Shown in pieces: positions 57,134-64,000 of a stretch of DNA of 64,000 nucleotides; the first letter of the stretch is position 1, and each line of letters opens with the position of its first letter. This DNA comes from Anaerobacillus sp. CMMVII (GTDB lineage Bacteria; Bacillota; Bacilli; Bacillales; Anaerobacillaceae). The position numbers and the translations under genes were made by a program. The stretch spans positions 124,001 to 188,000 of the forward strand of contig NZ_JACEHK010000016.1 of NCBI RefSeq assembly GCF_025377685.1, read 5' to 3'. Under the pieces are notes generated by a model. It saw only the letters and a program-made list of their open reading frames with translations. It was not told where the DNA came from and searched no databases.

Positions 57134-58678
57134 ATGAATGAACAACAAAAGAAGCAAATGACGATTACGATAGATTCCTCTTCTGCGGACAAAAAATCCG
57201 GACAGAAAAAGGACTATGGCGAATACTTCCAAACAACGTTTACACAACCAAGCTTAAAGGATGCAAAACGCCGTGGAAAAGAAGATGTAACAGTACATTA
57301 TGATTTTGATATTCCAGAAGACATGCGTGACTTAGGGAAAGGGAGAAAGTTTCTTGTTCGTACCTACGGATGTCAAATGAATGAACATGACTCGGAAAAT
57401 ATGGCTGGAATTTTATTAGACATGGGCTTTGAACCGACGTCTCAAACTGAAGAAGCAGATGTTATCCTTTTAAATACATGTGCAATTCGAGAAAATGCTG
57501 AAAATAAAGTATTTGGTGAAATTGGTCATTTAAAACCATTAAAAAGAGAGAAACCTGGCCTTGTTATCGGTGTTTGTGGCTGTATGTCGCAGGAAGAATC
57601 AGTTGTTAATAAAATTTTAGCGAAGCATCAGCATGTCGATCTTATTTTTGGTACGCACAACATACACCGTCTACCATTCCTATTGAAGGATGCGATCTTT
57701 AACAAAGAAATGGTGATTGAGGTTTGGTCTAAAGAGGGCGATATTATCGAAAATATGCCGCGTGCTCGTCGTGGCCAGTTACAAGGTTGGGTAAACATTA
57801 TGTATGGCTGTGATAAGTTCTGTACGTATTGTATCGTTCCTTATACAAGAGGGAAAGAAAGAAGTCGTCGTCCTGAAGATATTATCGCAGAGGTCCGTGA
57901 TTTAGCTCGCTTAGGTTACAAGGAAATTACCTTACTAGGACAAAATGTCAATGCCTATGGAAAAGACTTTGATGACATGAACTATGGTTTAGGTGATTTA
58001 ATGGACGAAATACGGAAAATCGATATTCCAAGAATTCGATTTACAACAAGTCACCCTCGTGATTTTGACGATCGTTTGATTGAAGTACTAGCAAAAGGCG
58101 GAAATCTAGTTGAGCATATTCATTTGCCAGTACAAAGTGGGAATACAGAAGTATTAAAGCTTATGGCGAGAAAATATACACGTGAGCAGTATATTGAATT
58201 AGCAAACAAAATTAAAGCGAAAGTGCCGAACGCGACTCTGACGACTGATATTATTGTTGGCTTTCCAAATGAAACTGAAGAGCAATTTGAAGATACTTTA
58301 TCCTTAATGAAGGAAATCCAATACGATAGTGCCTACACGTATATTTATTCTCCACGCGAAGGAACACCGGCAGCGAAGATGGAGGACAATGTCCCTCTAG
58401 AAGTGAAGCGCGATCGTCTTCAACGCTTAAATGCCCTAATTAACGATATTTCTGCTATAAAGAATAAGCAACTAGAAGGTACAATTGTTGAAGTTCTTGT
58501 TGAAGGGGAGAGTAAGAAAAATCCAGAAATTCTCTCAGGTAGAACAAGAACAAATAAACTTGTTAATTTTGCAGGAGATAAGTCTATTATTGGTAAGATC
58601 GTTCATGTTAAAATAATAGAAGCCAAAACATGGTCACTAGATGGTCAAGTAGTTGAAAAGGTAGAGGTGAAAGCATAA
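57134..58678 (+). CDS. miaB: tRNA-2-methylthio-N6-dimethylallyladenosine synthase MiaB
   Basis: Radical-SAM enzyme that methylthiolates A37 of tRNAs reading UNN codons. The 514-aa product has an N-terminal extension, the methylthiotransferase cluster cysteines ([36 protein letters not shown]), the radical-SAM CxxxCxxC in [22 protein letters not shown], and a C-terminal TRAM domain. ATG 57134 follows AAAAGGAGCAAC. The stop overlaps the ricA start by one base. In Bacillus the Ric complex matures this enzyme's clusters. Confidence 0.97.
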   Translation: MNEQQKKQMTITIDSSSADKKSGQKKDYGEYFQTTFTQPSLKDAKRRGKEDVTVHYDFDIPEDMRDLGKGRKFLVRTYGCQMNEHDSENMAGILLDMGFEPTSQTEEADVILLNTCAIRENAENKVFGEIGHLKPLKREKPGLVIGVCGCMSQEESVVNKILAKHQHVDLIFGTHNIHRLPFLLKDAIFNKEMVIEVWSKEGDIIENMPRARRGQLQGWVNIMYGCDKFCTYCIVPYTRGKERSRRPEDIIAEVRDLARLGYKEITLLGQNVNAYGKDFDDMNYGLGDLMDEIRKIDIPRIRFTTSHPRDFDDRLIEVLAKGGNLVEHIHLPVQSGNTEVLKLMARKYTREQYIELANKIKAKVPNATLTTDIIVGFPNETEEQFEDTLSLMKEIQYDSAYTYIYSPREGTPAAKMEDNVPLEVKRDRLQRLNALINDISAIKNKQLEGTIVEVLVEGESKKNPEILSGRTRTNKLVNFAGDKSIIGKIVHVKIIEAKTWSLDGQVVEKVEVKA

Positions 58679-59106
58679 TGACAAAAACATATACAAAAGA
58701 TGATATTATCTTAAAAGCACAAGAACTTGCAAAAATGATTGCTGAAACGGAAGAAGTAGAATTCTTTAAACAGGCTGAGCTTCAAGTCAATGAAAATGCA
58801 ACAATTCAAGAGTTAATTAGCAAAATCAAAAAAACTCAAAAAGAAGCTGTCAATTTAGAGCATTATGGCAAAGTCGAAGCGCAAAAAAATGCCGATGTAA
58901 AAATTGAGACGCTTCAAGATGAATTGGATGAGATCCCATTAGTGAAAGAATTCAAACAGAGTCAAATGGACGTCAATGGCTTGTTACAACTTGTAGCTAC
59001 TACGATTTCAAATACGGTAACTGATGAAATTATTAAATCAACTGGTGGGGACGTTCTGAAGGGAACAACTGCAACGAAAACAACAAAGGCACCAATGAAG
59101 TCTTGA
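58678..59106 (+). CDS. ricA: RicA (YmcA) regulatory protein
   Basis: A 142-aa helical protein of the YlbF/YmcA family. With RicF and RicT it forms the Y-complex that stimulates mRNA processing by RNase Y and Fe-S enzyme maturation. It reads AKMIAETEEVEFFKQAELQVNEN, PLVKEFKQSQMDVNGLLQLV and EIIKSTGGDVLKGTT, very like B. subtilis. The C-terminus ends KTTKAPMKS with no cysteine anywhere, whereas the B. subtilis protein has a C-terminal cysteine proposed as an Fe-S ligand. ATG 58678 shares a base with the miaB stop; its terminator follows. Confidence 0.94.
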   Translation: MTKTYTKDDIILKAQELAKMIAETEEVEFFKQAELQVNENATIQELISKIKKTQKEAVNLEHYGKVEAQKNADVKIETLQDELDEIPLVKEFKQSQMDVNGLLQLVATTISNTVTDEIIKSTGGDVLKGTTATKTTKAPMKS

Positions 59107-59142
59107 CATTAATAAATATGATTGCGTGACAATCATTAAAAG

Positions 59143-59185
59143 AAAAACTAGCTGCTATTACGAGAAATAGCAGCTAGTTTTTTTA
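59143..59185 (+). terminator. Intrinsic terminator after ricA
   Basis: A perfect 17-bp stem (59143-59159 with 59166-59182), ACGAGA loop, ending in a run of T. Confidence 0.9.
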
Positions 59186-59556
59186 TTTTATATATAATTT
59201 CACGTACCGTAATAAAATACTTGAAAAAAATTAGCATGAAACGCCGAGAGAACCCATATATATGAATGAAAAAGTTAATGAAATTAGCACAACCAAGAAT
59301 GTTTACACATATGCTTTAATATCAATGTAATAGGGAAGTAATAGAACGATTTTGTAGTTTAAAAGAACAGAAAAATATAGACTCAACGCCTAGTCTCTTA
59401 GGCTAAGTTAAGTTTTTCTAACTTTTACCCCAAATTGTTAGCACAATAGTCATTTGTCTTGCATAGGATGAGAGTGAGGACTGTTTGGGAGGAGCTTTTA
59501 AAAATATATAGAAGCTCCACGGAGAACAACCAATTGTTTGAGGAGGGTAAAAACAA
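59186..59556. other. Non-coding interval ricA-cotE
   Basis: About 370 bases without a gene, presumably holding cotE promoters. CATATATA near 59253 and ACACATATGCTTT near 59306 loosely resemble mother-cell sigma-E -10 elements, but I cannot pair them with convincing -35 sequences. Confidence 0.4.
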
Positions 59557-60129
59557 ATGTCACAAACAGAAAAAGAATTGAATTACAGAGAGATTATAAC
59601 AAAAGCCGTTTGTGGAAAAGGGAGAAAATTCTCACAGACTAGTCATACGATACGCCCTTCCCATAAGCCGTCAAGTATCTTAGGTTGCTGGATTATTAAC
59701 CATAAGTATGAAGCGGAAAAAAAGGGAGACTGCATTGAGGTTCGTGGAAGTTACGATGCTAACATTTGGTTTTCTTATAGTAACAATACGAAAACTGAAG
59801 TTGCTACAGAAACGGTTACTTATACTGATGTAGTTCCACTAACTCTTCAAGACAAAAACGTATTAAGTGATGATTTAGAAGTTATCGCAAGAGCTATTCA
59901 ACAACCTAATACGCTTGAAGCAACAATCGCACCTAATGGAACAAGTGTCATTGTTCAGGTTGAAAGAGAGTTTTTAGTGGAAGTTATTGGTGAAACAAAA
60001 GTTTGTGTATACGTAAATCCAGATGGAATTAGTGATGATCTAGATGCAAAGACATGGGACTACGACGTCGAAGATGAAGAGTTCGAAGATTTAGATCCAA
60101 ATTTCTTAACTGGCGAATTAGAAGAATAG
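59557..60129 (+). CDS. cotE: Outer spore coat morphogenetic protein CotE
   Basis: A 190-aa protein that directs assembly of the outer spore coat. It reads [41 protein letters not shown], with later [37 protein letters not shown], and has a strongly acidic C-terminus, as in B. subtilis CotE. ATG 59557 follows TGAGGAGGGTAAA. A perfect terminator follows, separating it from the amidoligase-like gene. Confidence 0.95.
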   Translation: MSQTEKELNYREIITKAVCGKGRKFSQTSHTIRPSHKPSSILGCWIINHKYEAEKKGDCIEVRGSYDANIWFSYSNNTKTEVATETVTYTDVVPLTLQDKNVLSDDLEVIARAIQQPNTLEATIAPNGTSVIVQVEREFLVEVIGETKVCVYVNPDGISDDLDAKTWDYDVEDEEFEDLDPNFLTGELEE

Positions 60130-60134
60130 TACTG

Positions 60135-60166
60135 ATAGGAAGAAGTTTACTTCTTCCTATTTTTTA
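60135..60166 (+). terminator. Intrinsic terminator after cotE
   Basis: ATAGGAAGAAGT (60135-60146) pairs with ACTTCTTCCTAT (60149-60160), then TTTTT. Confidence 0.85.
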
Positions 60167-60222
60167 TACTATTAATTTTTTTAGTCTTGGTTTCGGATTG
60201 ATTAAAAGATAAAAACCTAAAA

Positions 60223-60286
60223 TTCACTTTCCTTAATACCTCTGAATAGTTCTTCAATTTATTCAATCTGTGTTGGTGAAAGTGAA
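60223..60286. promoter_or_regulatory. Inverted repeat before the amidoligase-like gene
   Basis: TTCACTTTC (60223-60231) and GAAAGTGAA (60278-60286), exact reverse complements, bracket 46 bases and end 14 bases before the ribosome site of the next gene. It could be an operator or a leader stem; no regulator is identifiable. Confidence 0.4.
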
Positions 60287-60314
60287 ATATTTTCTAATCT
60301 GGAAGGAAGATTTT

Positions 60315-61469
60315 ATGAGCCTTAAAAAGGAAATTGATGACTTTCATAAAAATATTAAGTATCAACTACCAAAGCAGTCAATTTCAACATTACAGGACCA
60401 CAAATTTCAAATTGGGACAAGTAATGTGGGAAATCGAAGAAATATGGTAAAGGTAAAAGCTTTTCATTATGCATTATTATCATCTAAAAGGAGTAAGCAT
60501 GGGACTCTTTTTAGGAGCGATGAGATCATTTGGGAAGACATTGAACAAAACCAATACTATTTTGAAAAGGAACTAATAGAATTTGCTTTGCTTTGTTTGT
60601 ATTTAACGAACATACCATTGGGAGAGTGTATTGTTAAACGAGTAGGAAAGAAGGATATAGTTGTCGTTCGAATTCAAGAAATAATGGTAGAACAATTAAC
60701 AAATACCCAACAGGAATTTGTCAGATACGAAATACAAAAGCATTCTATTAGGAGAGGTATAACCTTTGGTGCAGACCTTGAATTGATGCTGAAAAATGAG
60801 AAAAGCAAGAAGTTTATGAATGCTGATATATTAACAAGTAACGAATTTGGTTTTGATCAAGCGATTGCTGTGAATAATCATCAAGTTTTTCATCCGATTG
60901 TTGAAATTCGTCCGAAACCAGCAGTAACTATGGTGGAATTACATATGAATTTACTAACACTATACCAACAATTTGAAAGCCAAGCGGCAAAATACCAATT
61001 AAGCGCTATTACTGATCCGAATCCAATCGGCCGTTTTTTTCTAGGAGGACATCTCCATTTTGGGAATATTCCTTTTACATTTCAACATGTTAGGCTACTT
61101 GATCAGTTTGTAACAATTCCCTTTGCCCTCGTAGAGAGAAACCCTTCAGTGTTACGAAGACAAAGCTATGGAAGGCTCGGTTCGGTGCGAGAAAATGATT
61201 TCCAAGGTTTTGAATATCGGGTTCTGCCAACATGGTATCAGCATATCCCTAGTTGTTTACCACTATTGCTATGGGTTGAATATCTCCTAAAAAATTCAGA
61301 GGAAATCACAACAAGACTAATTGATCAAAAATTTATCAAGGCCTACTACAATCAGGAAAAAGGAGAAAAATTATTTGATCAATGGGTAAATGAAAATCGA
61401 GATATGCTGATGGAGGATCTAGGAAAATCACTATTTGATGACTATATTTCATATCTTAAAAATCTTTGA
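60315..61469 (+). CDS. Putative amidoligase (COOH-NH2 ligase-type), next to cotE
   Basis: A 384-aa protein. ATG 60315 follows GGAAGGAAG. Residues 1-145 are unrecognised. From residue 146 it fits the putative amidoligase / phage Orf81-like family, related to the glutamine synthetase and gamma-glutamylcysteine synthetase fold. The blocks are: [13 protein letters not shown] (E155 and neighbours, usually GADPEF), [14 protein letters not shown] (residues 194-202), FLGGHLHFG (242-250), [14 protein letters not shown] (279-292) and [11 protein letters not shown] (298-308). These acidic, His and Arg residues suit ATP/metal binding and ligation of a carboxylate to an amine. The substrate is unknown. 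Independent terminators isolate it from cotE; a spore-coat link is inferred from position only. Confidence 0.75.
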   Translation: MSLKKEIDDFHKNIKYQLPKQSISTLQDHKFQIGTSNVGNRRNMVKVKAFHYALLSSKRSKHGTLFRSDEIIWEDIEQNQYYFEKELIEFALLCLYLTNIPLGECIVKRVGKKDIVVVRIQEIMVEQLTNTQQEFVRYEIQKHSIRRGITFGADLELMLKNEKSKKFMNADILTSNEFGFDQAIAVNNHQVFHPIVEIRPKPAVTMVELHMNLLTLYQQFESQAAKYQLSAITDPNPIGRFFLGGHLHFGNIPFTFQHVRLLDQFVTIPFALVERNPSVLRRQSYGRLGSVRENDFQGFEYRVLPTWYQHIPSCLPLLLWVEYLLKNSEEITTRLIDQKFIKAYYNQEKGEKLFDQWVNENRDMLMEDLGKSLFDDYISYLKNL

Positions 61470-61494
61470 AATTCTCGAGCTTCCTCTATGATTA

Positions 61495-61503
61495 TGGTAT
61501 ACT
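61495..61503 (+). promoter_or_regulatory. Extended -10 promoter candidate for mutS
   Basis: TGGTATACT gives an extended -10 (TGn then TATACT at 61498-61503), 37 bases before the mutS ATG. No good -35 at normal spacing. Confidence 0.45.
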
Positions 61504-61540
61504 ATTAACTGTTGAATACAAAGACATGGGGGAAGAGTCT

Positions 61541-64000
61541 ATGGCAGAACATACGCCTATGATAAAACAATATCTTGCGATAAAGGCACAATATAAAGAT
61601 GCCTTTTTATTTTTTCGTTTAGGAGATTTTTATGAAATGTTCTTTGATGATGCGAAGCTTGCATCTCAAGAACTAGAGATAACGTTAACAAGTCGAGGAG
61701 CAGGGGCAGATAGTGAACGAATTCCAATGTGTGGAGTGCCCTATCATGCAGCTGAGCAATATATCCAACAATTAATTGAAAAAGGTTATAAAGTAGCCAT
61801 TTGCGAACAAACAGAAGACCCTAAACAAGCAAAAGGAGTCGTGAGGCGTGAAGTTGTTAAATTAATTACTCCTGGCACAGTGATGGAAGGAAAGGTTTTA
61901 CAAGAAAAAGAGAATAATTTTATCGCCTCAGTAACTGACTTCCTCGACGATACGTACGGGTTTGCTCTGACAGACTTAACGACTGGGGAAAATTTTATCA
62001 CAATCCTACAAGGTAGCTGGCAAGATGTGATTAATGAAATAGCGACTACTGGAGCAAAAGAAATCATTTTTGCGACAAACCATAGTGAAGCAAAAATTGA
62101 ACAATTGCTCCAACAAATTCAAGTAGCACATTCATATGAAGATAGTGAGCAACCACCAGAAGCATTTTTATCTTTATGTGAGGGGCTTGGGCAGCGCAAA
62201 TTAATCGAAACCTTTGGTCGACTTTGTTCCTATCTTGTAAAAACACAAAAGCGTTCGTTAGATCATTTGCAACCTGTTATTTATTATACGCCAAGCGAAT
62301 TTATGAGAGTAGACCTACACTCGAAACGAAATTTAGAGCTAGTTGAAACGATTCGAGATAAGAAGAAAAAAGGCTCGCTTTTGTGGCTTCTAGACAAGAC
62401 CGTAACAGCTATGGGTGGTAGATTATTAAAGCAATGGCTTGAACGTCCATTATTAAAGCAAGAACAGATTGAAAAAAGGCTGAGCATGGTAGAAACTTTG
62501 CTAGATCAATTTTTCGAGCGGGAAGAATTACGCGAGCAATTAAAAGAAGTTTATGATTTAGAGCGCCTTGCTGGAAAAGTAGCCTATGGAAATGTGAATG
62601 CAAGAGAGCTTGTTCAACTTAAACGCTCATTGCAGCAAATCCCTAAAATAGTAGCTACGGTTCAAGAATTAAGTAATCCATATGGTGAACAGCTCGTAGG
62701 GGATATTGATTTATGCGAAGATCTTTGCAGAATGTTACAAGAATCGTTAAAACAAGATCCTCCTATCTCCATCAAAGAGGGTGGAATTATCCGAGATGGC
62801 TATAATGAACAACTTGATCAATACCGAGACGCTAGTAGAAACGGAAAAAGTTGGCTTGCTGAACTAGAGCAACAAGAACGACAAGTAACCGGAATTAAGT
62901 CATTAAAAGTAGGCTATAACAAGGTTTTTGGTTATTATATTGAAGTGACAAGAGCAAATCTAGGAACTCTTCCAGAGGGCCGTTATGAGCGAAAGCAGAC
63001 GCTTTCTAATGCGGAACGATTTATTACTCCAGAGCTTAAGGACAAAGAAGCTCTGATTCTAGAAGCAGAGGAAAAAATTGAACAGTTAGAATATGACTTG
63101 TTTTTGGGTATTCGTGAGAATGTAAAACAATATATTTCGAAACTCCAATATGTTGCCAAGAAAATTAGTGAACTTGATGTCCTACAAGGCTTTGCGAAAG
63201 TCAGTGAAGAAAATCATTATACGAAGCCAGAATTTAATGAGGACCGTCAAATCGTCATTGTTGAAGGTCGACATCCTGTGGTAGAAAAGGTTCTCCGTTC
63301 AGGAGAATATGTTCCAAACGATGTCCAAATGAATTCTGAGAGAGAGATATTATTAATAACTGGTCCTAATATGGCAGGGAAGAGCACCTATATGCGTCAA
63401 TTAGCATTGATTTCAATTTTAGCGCAGGTGGGTTGTTATGTTCCTGCAAAGAAGGTGTCTATTCCAATTTTTGATCAAGTGTTTACAAGAATTGGAGCTG
63501 CCGATGATTTAGCAAGTGGCCAAAGTACGTTTATGGTAGAGATGTTAGAAACGAAAAATGCCATCTCTAGAGCCACTCAAAAAAGTTTGATTTTATTAGA
63601 TGAAATTGGTAGGGGGACTTCAACCTATGATGGTATGGCTCTCGCTCAAGCAATTATCGAATATATCCACGAAGAAGTTGGGGCGAAAACATTATTTTCT
63701 ACCCATTATCATGAGCTAACCATCCTCGAGGAAGAGCTTTCTTCTTTAAAAAATGTTCATGTAAGTGCCGTAGAGGAAAGTGGTAAAGTAGTTTTCTTAC
63801 ACAAGGTTGTGGATGGACAAGCTGATAAAAGTTATGGTATTTATGTTGCAGAGCTTGCAGATCTTCCCGAACAAGTAATTTCAAGAGCAAAGACAATTTT
63901 ATCGAAGCTTGAAAATCAATCACATGTAAAACCAGTGCAAGAAACCGAACAACCAATTCAGCTATCTTTATTTGCAGAAAAGCCAGAAGTAACAAAAAAA
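61541..64000 (+). CDS. mutS: DNA mismatch repair protein MutS (3' end outside window)
   Basis: Mismatch-recognition ATPase. ATG 61541 follows ATGGGGGAAG. The frame is open for 820 codons to the window end without a stop. Mismatch-binding domain with [15 protein letters not shown] (the Phe-x-Glu of mismatch contact is FYE, about residues 36-38), then [11 protein letters not shown], connector and lever regions, and the ATPase: Walker [46 protein letters not shown] and FSTHYHELT. It is close to full length, perhaps 30-50 residues missing. mutL would be expected next. Confidence 0.96.
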   Translation, partial: MAEHTPMIKQYLAIKAQYKDAFLFFRLGDFYEMFFDDAKLASQELEITLTSRGAGADSERIPMCGVPYHAAEQYIQQLIEKGYKVAICEQTEDPKQAKGVVRREVVKLITPGTVMEGKVLQEKENNFIASVTDFLDDTYGFALTDLTTGENFITILQGSWQDVINEIATTGAKEIIFATNHSEAKIEQLLQQIQVAHSYEDSEQPPEAFLSLCEGLGQRKLIETFGRLCSYLVKTQKRSLDHLQPVIYYTPSEFMRVDLHSKRNLELVETIRDKKKKGSLLWLLDKTVTAMGGRLLKQWLERPLLKQEQIEKRLSMVETLLDQFFEREELREQLKEVYDLERLAGKVAYGNVNARELVQLKRSLQQIPKIVATVQELSNPYGEQLVGDIDLCEDLCRMLQESLKQDPPISIKEGGIIRDGYNEQLDQYRDASRNGKSWLAELEQQERQVTGIKSLKVGYNKVFGYYIEVTRANLGTLPEGRYERKQTLSNAERFITPELKDKEALILEAEEKIEQLEYDLFLGIRENVKQYISKLQYVAKKISELDVLQGFAKVSEENHYTKPEFNEDRQIVIVEGRHPVVEKVLRSGEYVPNDVQMNSEREILLITGPNMAGKSTYMRQLALISILAQVGCYVPAKKVSIPIFDQVFTRIGAADDLASGQSTFMVEMLETKNAISRATQKSLILLDEIGRGTSTYDGMALAQAIIEYIHEEVGAKTLFSTHYHELTILEEELSSLKNVHVSAVEESGKVVFLHKVVDGQADKSYGIYVAELADLPEQVISRAKTILSKLENQSHVKPVQETEQPIQLSLFAEKPEVTKK

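Overview
The window is a continuous stretch of a low-GC, endospore-forming Firmicutes chromosome (Bacillaceae). The evidence is the gene order, which follows the classic Bacillus tsf-to-mutS segment almost gene for gene, AT-rich DNA, GGAGG-type ribosome binding sites, and sporulation genes (dpaA/dpaB, spoIIIE, spoVS, cotE). Genus cannot be fixed from sequence alone; an alkaliphilic Bacillaceae lineage is a guess. Every supported gene is on the + strand, in line with replication direction.

Layout. (1) 1-8.8 kb: end of tsf, then pyrH, frr, uppS, cdsA, dxr, rasP, proS (translation, isoprenoid, phospholipid and membrane-proteolysis functions). (2) 8.9-23.5 kb: polC, then the rimP-nusA-rnpM-rplGA-infB-ylxP-rbfA-truB-ribF-rpsO-pnp translation and RNA cluster. 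A strong sigma-A promoter and a hairpin with a poor U-tract lie in the leader before rimP. (3) 23.6-31.8 kb: ylxY, mlpA, ymxH, the dipicolinate synthase pair dpaA/dpaB, then asd-dapG-dapA. This joins the diaminopimelate/lysine pathway to its sporulation branch. (4) 32-45.9 kb: rnjB, tepA, ylzJ, spoIIIE, ymfC, ymfF, ymfH, ymfI, ymfJ, ymfK, rodZ-like, yajQ, pgsA. (5) 45.9-53.5 kb: cinA, a DbpA-like DEAD-box helicase, recA (SOS box plus promoter), rny, ymdB, spoVS. (6) 54.3-64 kb: korA/korB, miaB, ricA, cotE, a putative amidoligase and the 5' part of mutS, which runs off the end.

Eight housekeeping genes (dxr, rasP, polC, infB, ribF, mlpA, spoIIIE, pgsA) are broken by 13 one-base shifts. Twelve look like missing bases, mostly in A, T or C runs. 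Several of these genes are essential in relatives and the downstream frames are intact, so base-calling errors in a draft assembly are far likelier than gene decay. Spans given here cover the whole reconstructed gene.

The least ordinary parts are: the amidoligase-like gene directly after cotE; a family of small non-coding elements with shared ends and a long internal hairpin (about 3905-4088 and 35018-35198, with degraded relatives); a second small family built from CAAAACT units; an RNase J2-position protein with an intact HxHxDH motif; a ymfK gene with no ATG, GTG or TTG start; and a RicA without cysteine. I found no rRNA or tRNA genes, no CRISPR array, no transposase and no prophage genes.
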